Shown here: in pieces, positions 11,612 through 22,974 of the stretch
Layout of the letters: every line of letters begins with the position of its first letter
Numbering within the stretch: position 1 is the stretch's first letter
Assembly: GCA_021234155.1 (NCBI GenBank)
Contig: JAJEKV010000034.1
Span: forward strand, 6,432,028 to 6,496,027
Direction: 5' to 3'
DNA: 64,000 nucleotides
DNA from: Isoetes taiwanensis
Taxonomy: Eukaryota > Streptophyta > Lycopodiopsida > Isoetales > Isoetaceae
The notes under the pieces: generated by a model
The model's input: the letters and a program-made list of their open reading frames with translations, nothing else
Databases searched by the model: none
What the model was told of the DNA's origin: nothing
Made by a program: the position numbers and the translations under genes

Positions 11612-14600
11612 GTCTCAAGTATAACTGAGGAATTCGATCATATTATATAGCATAGAGCCTAACCCGGATTATAATCCAATCAAGCTTACTCTGCTTTAAG
11701 TCAGAATTACAAGAAGATTAAGGAAAAGGTTCCTAACTGTTTACCTGTCTCGATCAATCCTACATGTCATGTAGATCATTTGCATGCAACAGACTGTCGC
11801 AAGGAAACGCCATCCCTAATCAGTTAGGGATCCGTCAGCAAAAAGGAGATCAATGCCGCTGTAGACGACGCCCTTCGTTAGGGTTTGTTAGCATTTTAGG
11901 GTTAACCTACGATTTGGTCATTCACTGCTAGACATGTTAGGAATAAAAGGTAAAAACGTGGACAAAATTGAGACAATAACCACTAGATGAGGTAAAATAT
12001 ACATCATAAGATACCCGCATGCTACTATACTCGCTCTACTTTCTTACGTTTGGCTAAACTCATATTTAAAAAGAAAAAAATCTTCTATCATTTGGCTATT
12101 TTGCACTAATTTAAGACCTAATATTAACTGGTCATAATAGATATAGAGGTTATAAGATAATTTGGCTAAAGTACGTCAAAATTTGGAGTAAAAGCTTCTA
12201 AGTTTTGGCTAAACTCTCCAATTTTTGGCACTTATACTTTCTTACGATTAGCTAAAGTCGGATGAAATGGAGGTGGGGCATGAAATAGACTTGGCTAATA
12301 TTTTCTTTTTTTTTGCCCAAAAAAGGGCCATAGTTTAGCCGTTTTTTTTCCCAGCAAGTCTAAAATTTCGCCATTTAACTAAGATTAGCCACTAATTTTT
12401 TCCCTGTCCACGACTCAACTTGGCGTTGAAGATCCCCGGAATTTGTCGTTCACTGGTTGAAGATCTTTGCATTCAAATATCAATAATAACTTAGTGGCTT
12501 CATTTGACCGAAACATCTGAGTCTACCCATTTCTAACTTCTTATCGTTGAAATGTTAAATGATATATCTAGTTCCCATTTACATGAACTGAGGTGTCTAT
12601 GGCTGGCCATGAATCTGGTTGGTATGCCATGTGCGCTAGCATGGTCCTCCACTTCCTTTGATTTTGATTTGCAAATTTAAAGCATTGCTCAAGTAGATAA
12701 GATACTCAAGAAGAGTGAGATTGTATCCATTCAACTAGGATACCCTGCAACTTTCATGCTTGGGAAAGGGACAAGTTAAAGTAGGTAGGCAAGTACAAAT
12801 ATTAAGAATGAGAAGTCTTTTTGGAGGCCAAGGCAAATCCTATCGTTCACGAATGGTGAATTATGCGGCCAATCTAGTCAATAGACTCATTATCTGAAGC
12901 CATGGAGGACAAAGAAGAACTGCTTTTTGCATCCACTAAAGGTCACTCATTCAATTCGAATCAATTCATTTATTTTGAAGGATCAAGGAGGGAGAAGTGA
13001 TGCTTTCTACATCTACTAAAGGCCATTGGCCCTTGGTATCTACACATTTCTTAAAGGCCGCCAAACTTTCTTGATGCTGGCTCTATCCACAGTATATTAT
13101 ACGCCATTCTTTTACGAGTAAACTTGAACACAAGATGCATATATTTAAAACTACTTACTAGGAACAAAAACAAACATTTTGTGGGTCCCATGTGTAATTG
13201 AATTGTCCAAGTAATTTTTAGATCTTTTTCGTAGCAATGCGAATCTACCTTTTTTGTTGTGATGCAAGCTAATGTGCATTGACTTTAAGTTCTTACCGAA
13301 CCAAGCTACTTGAAGACAAATAATAGACCGTATTTTGTCATCACTATTTTTTGATACCAATATAACTAGAAGCAACAACGTTTGGCAAGCACATCCCATG
13401 ATGCAAGTATATTTTATTGATTACTCAAAAAATGTCCTCCATAACTTAGATATATAATCATATATCATTTACAATGCAAGTATCTCAATGTAGATTTCCA
13501 AGAAACTTTCTTGAAAGAAAACTAAACACCGTAGGTGGTATTTGGAAGGAAGATATAATAACAAAATCACTTTAGCTAGTTCAACATATTGCTTGGGGGA
13601 CATTGCCCTCATATCCTACACAGAAGAACAGGCTCCCAGATCTAATGCATCAAACTTGCACAAATGAGATCTCAATTGACAATCGAGAACATTTGAGACC
13701 AATCGGACATGTCCACAACAAATTACAAGCCTCAAATATAGGATGGATGGCTTGCAGAAATTCCTTATATTGTGCACCAGTTGGTTGTCTATTGGTCACC
13801 CTGCTATGAACCAAATGCCCATCTACTTTGCACTAAAAGTACAAAATGTCCATTCATCCCCCCTCCAATTTTTTCACACCTTCTATTCCTATGCTCAAAA
13901 TAGTCCACGATTGATAGTTTTTCACACATGTACATTAAGCTGATATTTAAAGCAATAAAGAAATAGCATGCAGAACTAAATGAATCTTCAACTATCGCTT
14001 AGTTAATATAAATGTAGTTTCAACAAAAAATTCATCCAAAAACTTGACATTTTTTTTTCTTTTAAATGTCAACACACTTTTTCATCTCCTCTTGCATCAT
14101 CGTCGTCACTTGAGAGGTACAGCTTACAATTACAATAGCCTACATATTAGTGCATGCTTCATTGGATGAGATATATAAATAACTAGCAACCTTCATGATT
14201 TCCTCCCTCCATGCCTTTTTGTATGACATGCATATTTTGGTTCTTGATAGTTGATCAACATCAACCTCAGCCATGTCACCAAGTGCTTTGAAGAATTGCT
14301 CAAAACATGAAAGTTCTACAACAAAATTTTTGTTCTGCAGCGAATTCTACAGACAACAAATTTGAGTTGCACAGCAACACAATCTCCAGCAATGGTTCTT
14401 GGACAAAAATTGGTTTTGGACTAGTTCTTAAAATCCATATGAACAATAATTGAGATGTTTCAATTGACTAGAATTCCAATTCCTTGCATGAAAAATATAG
14501 CAGCCACATAAAATGTTTCTGTAGAATATTCTGACAGGATAACCGCATAAAAGGGGAATGCCATATTTTTCAAGCGGGATGTGGTTAATGTGGCAACCCT

Positions 14601-15401
14601 ATGTCAACCATGAAGAACAACATAGTTTGAAGCTTAAAAACCAACTTTTTTTTAGTCGATTCGGCTCTATTTTACACCAAATCCTTTCATCTCTTCATCA
14701 ATCTAACATAAAAAGGCAGATAAAGCAAGTTCATGCTTTTTACAGTGGAGCAAGCTGCCCACAGAGCTGAAAGGATTAGCCGATTGAAATTTCTAAATAG
14801 TGCAGTTTGATGCCTTGTTTTTTGGCCGCATTTGATCAGATTAACCATTTTTTGGCCTAATTAACCACCTGACTAATATCGGATGGCCAGATTGACCAGT
14901 GGCTAATTATGGGGCCTTCCAAGGATATGGCTATGGCATGGAGCCATTGTGGGACTAATAAATGTATAAGATAGGAATTGGTTTAATTAACGTGAAAGGT
15001 AATGATATAGCTAGTAGATTTAATTGACACACTACTATGAGATGTCGCATTCCTTATGGGGGGATGGTTCTATAGGACATTGTATGTGATGATTGCCATA
15101 TAAAATGATAACTAGTGCACTGGATAACATCCTAGGATGAGCTTTTCTTATGGGAAGAAATGTTGAGACTTCTATGTGCTCTTGTATGATATATCTACCA
15201 TGCTAAATTCTTGGATGATGTGGTCATGTAATCTCAGTTGCATCATGCTCTTGTTGAATATTAGACATCTGAATGTGATAGCACATGAATGTGTTTTTTT
15301 CTCTATGATATCATTGGTATAATTGGCATTGCTCAATCTTGTTCTTCGTATAAATGCATGGGAAGCACATGTGAGCTATATATTCTTGTATTCTTGTAGT
15401 T

Positions 15402-15451
15402 TTTGTCTCTCCATAGTTAGCTTGTACTGTGCCATGCTTTGCATTTGTCAA
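15402..15451. repeat. 50-bp direct repeat, copy 1
   Basis: TTTGTCTCTCCATAGTTAGC and the sequence after it, through GCATTTGTCAA, recur at 15811-15860, 409 bp downstream, with one clear mismatch. The purpose is unknown. The flanks do not match, so this is not a longer tandem duplication. Confidence 0.75.
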
Positions 15452-15810
15452 ATTCTTGCGCACTTCTGTATGCAAGCTCCTTACATTCAATTTGTTTACA
15501 TCTAGTTCACTTGTTTCAAGTTCGTTTCATGTACCTGCAAGCAAGTTATTGCAATGTTATATGAATCCTTGCTTCAGTATCCCAAAGTAAAAAAGACAAA
15601 CTTACAGACAGCAAGAAGCGAGAAGGCTTGCCATAGGAGCTTCATTGGGAACATTTAGAATGGTGCATTGCTTCCAATAAAAGGGATCTTGGTTGCAACC
15701 TAATTCAAGATTTAATTCATCACCAAATTGGCATGAGCTGCAAAAGCCACGAACTATCTGCATATGAAGTTCATAGTCTATTTTAGCCCACCTTAGCATA
15801 TCTTGAAGCT

Positions 15811-15860
15811 TTTGTCTCTCCATAGTTAGCTTGTACTGTGCTATGCTTTGCATTTGTCAA
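15811..15860. repeat. 50-bp direct repeat, copy 2
   Basis: Second copy of the motif at 15402-15451, same orientation. On the - strand it overlaps the start of a short open frame (15602-15853). Confidence 0.75.
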
Positions 15861-17240
15861 TTTCTCTAATTCTTTTTCCATTAAGTATTTTCTTCAAGAA
15901 CAATACATCAAACAGTAAGAAAATACACGAGATTGCCCATTCCTAGCATATAAGAACATAACCAATGATAGTAAAGATGACATTGGATTTGATTCTAGAG
16001 TGCTTATCCATTGGCACAACCATGCATGGAAGGCCACAAATTCTATTCTAAGTTCAGACATAAAAAAATTTCTATCTTTGCATAGGCATTCACGAGATGG
16101 CCATTCTTGTCAAGAATTTAAACTTACTGGTGGATTTATACAAGTTTACTAAATTGGGTTCAACTCTTAAATGCTTAGGATCGAATTCCTCATGCCATAT
16201 TTTGAGGGCAAAAGGTCTAGAAAAGTAGCTTTCAAGGTGTCGTAAAAATAGCGCCAACAAGCATGTTTCACAATAAGCTCTTTAGGAAAGCAATCTTAGT
16301 ATTTGTGATAAATCCATGTTGGAAGAGCCAAGCAACTTTTGGGGTCAGACATAACTATTTATCCTAGCCCACGAAATACTTCCAAAAACATATTTTATAC
16401 TCCATACAAGCTGTAGAATGCCAATGACAAAAAGCCAGATCATGCCAGTTTGAAACTATTGTTTTCTGAAGCTCTGAACCCCAATAACTTCCAAGACATG
16501 CACACGAATCCAACCAAGAAACGTAAAGAAATATCACAGGATGCAATAATATTATCAAGCCTTTAGAGCAACAATTCGCAAAGAAAGCCTGACCGATGCA
16601 GAGAGGACTCCAATTTGTAGGTCAAGCCGTGTCGAGCGGGTCACAGCAGTTGCATTTGTCATAAACAAAAGGATACGGGATTGGCAGACTCCATATCCAA
16701 GAGACATGCATAAGCAATCTAGAATTTTGATGAATTTCCCTAGCCCTAGATGAAATTTAACGATAGAAGATACATCCACCTGTACAAAAAAAAACCCAGC
16801 TGGCTAAAACGTGGATAGCCTCATAATGCTCGAAACCCTAGTTGTGCAAAAGTGCTAAAAAAACAAGGTGTTGAGCGCACAGAGGGTTGCCCTCAGTTTC
16901 TTGAGGGTGAAGTGGCCTAAATCAAACCATGAAGTCATGTTTTCACCATTTATATTTAAATTAAAGTAGATCCCTGCCATGTTCTTCATTTACAAGCCCG
17001 TCCACAAGTGCCCCTCGATCGAATTCTGTATTCGTATAACAAGATAGTTGTTGGTTTGCAATGTAACTGAGTAGTTGAGTGTGCTATAAATGTCTGTACG
17101 TGTTTTATGTCTTCCAGCCACAATGTCAGCACTTCCTAGTGCCCACAATATTTTAAGCTATAGCCCTTCATTTATAGCACCGTTAGATGAGGACCGTTAG
17201 ATGAGGACATAAACGTTGGACATGGAGCATTTTTATATGG

Positions 17241-17676
17241 TGTTATTTTGCTACATATTCTAAACGAGGTGCGCCCTGGACTACCACAGTCGTCGGATTC
17301 GTCGATCCTACGACCCAGATCGTATGTTGGAGCCTCTGGACACCTCTTGTTTCGCTTATAGTCATTTATGATTGGAGGCGCCTATGATTTTGAAATATGG
17401 AATACGATTTCGCCTAAGGTTTTAAGGGAATATTGAACCTCTATACGGCCTTGTCTAAGATTTTAGAATATGAAATATGGGGGCTTGAACCTCTACCAAA
17501 ATAACTCAATATTTTAATAAGACTACTTTAACCAATGTACCCAATGAGCTAAAGTGATTATTTTTTATCTTGAATCTACATTCTTTTAATAACAACCCAT
17601 TCAATTGTTTTAGGGATACATGGTCTACGGTTTCAAGAGTTGTTATTTTTACATATCAAATCCCCCTAGAGCCCCC
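17241..17676 (-). mobile_element. SINE-like tRNA-related repeat, tandem unit 1
   Basis: A 436-bp unit followed head-to-tail by a second at 17677. On the - strand it reads GTAGCAAAATAACA at the edge, an A-box-like TAGCTCATTGGGTACATTGG (about 17530-17553) and a B-box-like GAGGTTCAAGCCC (about 17482-17496). These match the arrangement in a tRNA gene, TAGCTCAGTTGG followed by GGTTCAA. The inverted, more diverged relative is at 8981-9480. Confidence 0.6.
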
Positions 17677-18117
17677 TGTTATTTTGCTACATATTTTAAA
17701 CGAGGTGCACCCTGGACTACCACAGTCGTCGGATTCGTCGAACCTATGACCCAGATCGTATGTTGGAGCCTCTAGACACCTCTCGTTTCGCTTATAGTCA
17801 TTTATGATTGGAGGCGCCTATGATTTTGAAATATGAAATACGATTTCGCCTAAGGTTTTGAGGGAATGTCGAACCTCTATACGGCTTTGTCTAAGATTTT
17901 AGAATATGAAATACCGGGGCTTGAACCTCTACTAAAATAACTCAATATCTTAATAAAACTACTTTAATCAATGTACCCAGTGAGCTAATGTGATTATTTT
18001 TTATCTTGAATCTATGTTTTTTTTTATAACAACCCATTCAATTATTTTAGGGATATATGGTCTATAGTTTTAGGAATTGTTATTTTTACATCCATATCAA
18101 ATTCTTCCGGAACCCCA
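17677..18117 (-). mobile_element. SINE-like tRNA-related repeat, tandem unit 2
   Basis: Second head-to-tail unit, offset 436 bp from the first, with scattered substitutions. It is followed at 18118 by the first 20 bp of a third unit (TGTTATTTTGCTACATAT), where similarity stops. The same terminal motif, inverted, occurs alone near 57963-57985. Confidence 0.6.
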
Positions 18118-18438
18118 TGTTATTTTGCTACATATCCCATATAAAATACAAATTTATTTACCTACTTATGATTGTGGAACTACTTTACAGCCTTCAATTA
18201 AAAAAAGATTGTGGAACTACGCATCTTCACTTGGGTATTTGGATAAATTCCATACATGTTTGAACTGGAACCACATTATTAGGGTCACAAATGGCATTAG
18301 CAGCTTATGCAAGTTGAAATTGCCTTAACATGATGATCCACAACATAATGGGAAAGTTAGTTATACGAAGGTAAATGTTGTCCTTTTTCCAAGTATATTA
18401 AATAGAATTATTGGATGTTGTTGATACAAACAATTCAT
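18118..18438. other. Intergenic, no gene seen
   Basis: A stub of a third SINE-like unit, then AT-rich sequence up to the stop codon of the - strand universal-stress-protein fragment. No gene is visible. Confidence 0.5.
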
Positions 18439-18722
18439 TTAGAATGAGATTTTGCTTTTTTTTACAATAACAACAGGGCACTCAACATGATGAGCACAGT
18501 AGTCATTGATAGTGCCAAGGAATGTCCTGTAACAATATTCATGAAATTAATGTTTTTAGCATGTGGAGGAGCCCAATTCAATTCAATTCAATTCAATTCA
18601 TACCTTTTAAGTGTTCCATAGCCATAGCTTCCTACCACCAAGACATCAGCATGCTCTTTTTCTGCAGCATCACAGATTCCTTCTCTTGCATTTCCAAGGA
18701 CAACCACAGTTTTAGGATGGAT
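18439..18722 (-). pseudogene. Universal stress protein (USP) C-terminal fragment, two exons
   Basis: Two - strand exons, 18604-18722 and 18439-18526, join through an AG/GTATGA donor and a TTACAG/ acceptor in a consistent frame. They encode the last part of a USP-A-type domain. The nucleotide-binding signature G-2x-G-9x-G(S/T) is complete, spanning GSYGYGTLKR in the first exon and FLGT in the second. It is followed by the usual DYCAHH and CPVVIV ending and a stop. No upstream USP exons with the N-terminal strand and Asp were found, so only the C-terminal half is present. It lies in a series of same-strand gene fragments (GT14, HAD), which suggests capture rather than a normal gene. Confidence 0.75.
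18574..18600. repeat. (AATTC)n microsatellite in USP intron
   Basis: Five to six AATTC units lie inside the intron between the two USP-like exons, immediately beside the donor site (18599-18603 on the - strand). Confidence 0.85.
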
Positions 18723-19191
18723 CTAGAAAAAAAAATCACAATTTACAAAGCTAGATACAGAACATGAACATGAATAAAATCTAGAAATAGACATGATATT
18801 CACTACAACTGCTTCTTCATGGCGTCAATCATGTCTAGAGTGCAAAAGGTTCAACATTCCTCAACTAAAGGCGTACATGGCTCTCAAAAAAGATGCTGCA
18901 ACCTTGCATGGAAAAGATGGTTCAACATTCAAAACTCAAAATAAAGAAAACCTCATGACCTATATATATAAATAGGAAGTAAGCCTAACAATATCATCAT
19001 TCAAGCTGGAGGCTAGGCAGTCCAGCCTATTTTGCAGGCAAGGGTGTCAACAATTTTTCAATGGAAGACACATTGGTTGGAGCAGAATATTTCAGCTGCC
19101 AGCCTCTGGAACCTTTTAGAACCCTGATAATGTCTTATGAATTTGGGATCCCCCATCCACGTGCATGGGTCTTTCCCATCTTTAGAACCTT

Positions 19192-19308
19192 CTAAGCACA
19201 AGGGCCAGATGTAAACCGTCCAGGTTCACATCTCAAAAGCTCGTTATCAATTTTATCAAGCACTGGCTCATCTTTATCAAACTTGTGTGCAAATGCAACC
19301 CCGCTTGC
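19192..19308 (-). pseudogene. GT14 beta-glucuronosyltransferase-like last exon
   Basis: A 39-codon exon on the - strand begins after a GGCAG acceptor and ends in TAG. Its residues read SGVAFAHKF, then DEPVLDKIDNELL, then GRFTSGP, matching from memory the C-terminal end of plant GT14 (GlcAT14-type) arabinogalactan glucuronosyltransferases (SG.PFARKF...DPVLDKID.ELL...FTPGGWC). The terminal GGWC is altered to GPCA. No other GT14 exon could be identified with confidence in the window, so this is a lone C-terminal fragment, likely captured or decayed. Confidence 0.65.
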
Positions 19309-20014
19309 CTGCCACGATTGCACCAAATTCTTTAGTGGTCAATGAGAGCAGATATTGCTTCAAGGGATTATCCTAAGCTATATAGTGTAAATCATGATTC
19401 GCAATACTATTCCAGTACTCTGGTGTACTGCATATAACATTGTACTACCATCGGAAGAGGATACAAAGTTTGTATAATACATCATGACTGTTCGAGGAGA
19501 TTATCCCATCCCCAGATACAAAATTCTATAAATGAGTCAGCACAATAAGGGTTGAACCTGCACAAGCAAGTAAACCGTTAGACGGGGGCAGCCAATGCAA
19601 GCAGAAAGGACCAATCATCAAAACAAATCAAGTTCAACATGATGAACTGGAATAAAAAAAACATATATAGCTCCAATATTAAAAATGCTCTGATTATCTG
19701 CATGCTAAAGACCACTCAATTACAAACTATACCACTATAGTATGCAGAGACATGCCTGCTACTTTGCCTCCACGTCCATGGTATGCGTTGGGGCGATGAT
19801 AAGACAAGTAGCTGATCTATCAAACTCAAAGGAAAACAAAAATCCTGATCACAATTATTTCATCTGTAGCCCCACCATTGTTCTACTTCACACAATATCA
19901 CAAGTAAAAAACGCATCCTATAAAGGATAGCTTAATAAGATGTTACGCCTTTCATCCTCTTGTAAAAATGTTCTAAATGTATAAATAATCAAGTAGAAAC
20001 AAGAGTATACATAC

Positions 20015-20556
20015 CTGTAAACAACTTGACATGTAAATACCGCACGTCTTTCGGTGGTCTATGATTATAGTTGTCCTCTGAAATTTGCAGAAGAAAAAGC
20101 CCACCTTTTTATGAATGACATCATAAGCTAGTTTAAGACCAACCCTTCAAAGACGTTATATTTACAAATTACATGACAAAAGCCAGTTGGTCAGAGATCA
20201 AATTCACGTTGAAGCAAGATACCAACTTCATAGAGTATTTGTCCTTGTAACCTGGTCTTTGTTAAAGTGGCAAAGAATGAATGTCATTCTTAACCCCGTT
20301 CATCCAGCAGGCATGTAATAGCACTAGCCCGATACAGAATCTGACGAGAAGCATCAAACAGAATAACAGACCAGATGAATATTATACTATGTCAGTAAAG
20401 TAGAGAAAGCAACGATGTTCTTACATCATCTCCGACTCCAACCATCAAAACCTCCCCAAGAGATACACCCCAAGGGATACAAATATGCAGTAATGGAGCT
20501 GCATGTGGCTTATATGGACGGAATTCTCGGCCAACAGGCGGATTAAATTCTCTCAT
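20015..20556 (-). pseudogene. HAD-superfamily hydrolase fragment, three exons
   Basis: Three - strand exon-like pieces (20425-20556, 20295-20340 and 20015-20077) carry the C-terminal half of a plant HAD-like phosphatase. The first has GREFRPYKP (the lysine motif), PLLHIC and LMVG. In the family the following acidic motif reads MVGDS..DD; here it is MVGVGDD, so metal-binding motif IV is damaged. The second has ITCLLDE, matching the family's TCLLDETG. The third (PKDVRYLHVKLFT) aligns weakly with the usual ...DVQPDFKV.SL. The N-terminal DxDGT motif was not found. Splice sites are plausible, but the donor after exon 2 (GTTAAG) is weak. Confidence 0.65.
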
Positions 20557-22969
20557 CTAGAAAAATAAATAACAAGAAAAGATAAATTTGTATCAGATAA
20601 CCTGTCTTAACTAACTAAATTATATCAGATAACGTGTCTTAATATCAGATAACCAGTCATAAAAAAAGCAAACTAATCACATGGTAATGATATAGCGCTA
20701 GGTTTCTTGGATATGGACGGATGCTTTTTCTGAGCTATTATACAGATAAAGGAAAAAATTGGACAAAAGGCAGCAAAGGAACCATCATGTAAAACGTTTT
20801 TTATGCCCTAACCTTACAAATAGAACACTCAAAATATGGTATGCAAGCTTAGGAATGTCAAAAGGTTGAGCAATAAAAGGGCGGTTGGAATAAGAAATAA
20901 GGAGGAAAAGAAGTGTCTTTTTGGGCAAAAATGATAATTTGCACTGGGTATAAGATATGGCAGATTACTGTGCAAACTTAACAATGACATTATTCACCTC
21001 AGCAAGCTTCTCAAAATTAAAATAACAGTTCAATGAAGCATGTGTTTGCAAAAATTGATTTCCAAGACAGAAAACATTAGAAGATGCAAAAATTATATAT
21101 CTTCTCGCAAACAAATCGTGGAAGAGCAATTGATGCTAGATTGCAGACATCTGTTTCATCCAAACCAGTATAATCCACTATCTCAGTCAAGAGGTTTGAC
21201 TTTATTGTGCCAAAATTTTGCTGGTTAGTCATCATCTATAATTGCCCAAAGTAAAAAAAGTTATCAAAGAAAGGAAAACACAAATACAGGCCTTGAAAAG
21301 CATGTAATGATTCCCTGTTTCAAATTGAGCTCCTAGTAATGCAAACCAGAGCTTTTGTGCTTGAACAACTCGTTTTTCTCTTCCCTAACATTATACATAA
21401 ATTTTAGTTGCAAGTTTTGGGAGTTACATTAAAAAGTGGTACCTTCTCTTGTGAATATTGCTCCATGAGATGAAATTGGCAAAGGAACCAGAGAAGAAGG
21501 CAGTATAGGAGGTGGGAATGGCTGAAGTAGTGGTGCCCCATGATGATCTTTGAAGCGCCATAGTATCTGTTTTAAGAGGGCATATTCTGAAGATGCACCA
21601 CATAAAATAGTCAGTTTTATGAGCAGAAGAGAGAAGACCTCAAATTCACATGAGCATACATTTCCTTTATTCTGCAAATTCGACAAAAGAACGGAGCAAG
21701 ATAAGTGATAGGTTTTATAGCATTATAAAAGGAAACATGCAAGCTTTATAAATATGGTGTAAAAATACCTCAAAGGCTGGCTATTGATTCTAGACATGCT
21801 CCTTCAAGCTTGGGCAGCAAGATTAGCTGAAAAAAAGAAACGAAAGCATCAGATTATGCAAGCAATATAGAAAAAGATAATACACAAACGCACGTCGCGC
21901 ACGTCGGGGAAAGAAATTTCGAAATGGCACAACTCCAATCTGTGGATGGTGAACAATGTCATATCTGCAGTGTGATCATGACAAAGTGCAATAATAGGAA
22001 GACTCCTAATAAATATATTTATTAAACAAATTCAAAATGGCTAATACCTTGCTCCTTGTACAGCTTGCAGGCAAAGCACTGCTGCGATTTTCACAAGTCC
22101 AGTTAAGCATTGAGCCCATCACGCCTTTCTGAACTTTCTAATATTGTCTGCAATGTCACATCCGGTGGCATGGTATCCCACTCCTTTCTAAGTTCATACT
22201 ACTGTCCAGTATCACAATAACATTGCTGAACAATACCTTACTGCACATAAGCACGACATTTGAGAAAATATTTGTCTTTTAACGTTTTATAGAAACAACA
22301 AAGATGGGTAATAGGTCAGTTTATTGTGGTGGGGTGTTTCAAGAGGCCTTCTTTTACAATCTAGAAAATGGGGAAAAAATATATGTAATCAACAATTACA
22401 CGATACCATGCAAACAGAATGGTTACATTTCAGTGACATATGCTTACCCCACACGTCAATAACAAAGGTAGTCCCTGGATCCAGCTTCTTGTTATCTGAT
22501 CTTTTGGAAGAAAACTTAAAGAGGCGACAGCATGCAGGAGTTCTAATGCAATGTGACAAATTTTAGCATCCGTGGAGCATAAGAATATGAGTCCAAGTGC
22601 ATCCAATCCCGATGGACAGAAAACATCAATTGGATCCCTATGATAAGATCTTTTCCCAGAGTGGACTTTATGTTGTCCTTCCCGGGAATCACCTCTATTA
22701 TAGGTATATATGCCATGTGCGTTCCTTAGGTTGCCAAGAAACCCATTGTATACGACAGTTCCATATGAAAAACCCTTTGTATACGACTACATTATTTGTA
22801 AAAGAATGCAGCCCATATCATATAATTACTTGCCTAAAACACTTTTACTTGACAACCCCTTCCATACATATACGATATCTCTATTATTATATATATATAC
22901 AAGTTATTGTACTACGAGGGACTGTACAAATTCGACTAGAAGCCAAATGCAGTGCCATTCAATGAAGAT
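20557..22969. other. Unassigned stretch with possible - strand exons
   Basis: Two - strand pieces look exon-like. About 21437-21700 is open after a TTTGCAG acceptor and contains SEYALLKQILWRFKD and a Pro-rich PFPPPILPSSLVPLP. About 21770-21832 has ILLPKLEGACLESIASL after a TTCAG acceptor. I do not recognise either, but they share strand with the USP, GT14 and HAD fragments. A further - strand run near 22080-22190 includes WDTMPPDVTLQTIL, also unrecognised. From 22200 to 22969 nothing is supported. Confidence 0.35.
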
Positions 22970-22974
22970 CCTAT

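Larger units (their letters stand above)
11612..17240. other. Long intergenic stretch
   Basis: No gene is firmly supported in these 5.6 kb. Near 11811 an inverted pair ATCCCTAA/TTAGGGAT forms a short palindrome. Positions 12040-12420 are rich in TTTGGCTAAA-like motifs, recalling the tandem repeat at 24639-25200. A - strand open frame at 15602-15853 (starting MQSIAQYKLTMERQKLQ) has a plausible helical composition and could be an exon of an unseen gene, but its 5' end lies in a direct repeat. Other open frames of 60-80 codons look random. Confidence 0.5.

Noticed and set aside
20015-20077. A GT14 internal exon (FQ.TTI..DH reading)
   Set aside because: In a second frame the same exon continues the HAD family's C-terminal region and fits the neighbouring exons better. 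The GT14 reading needs an extra base.
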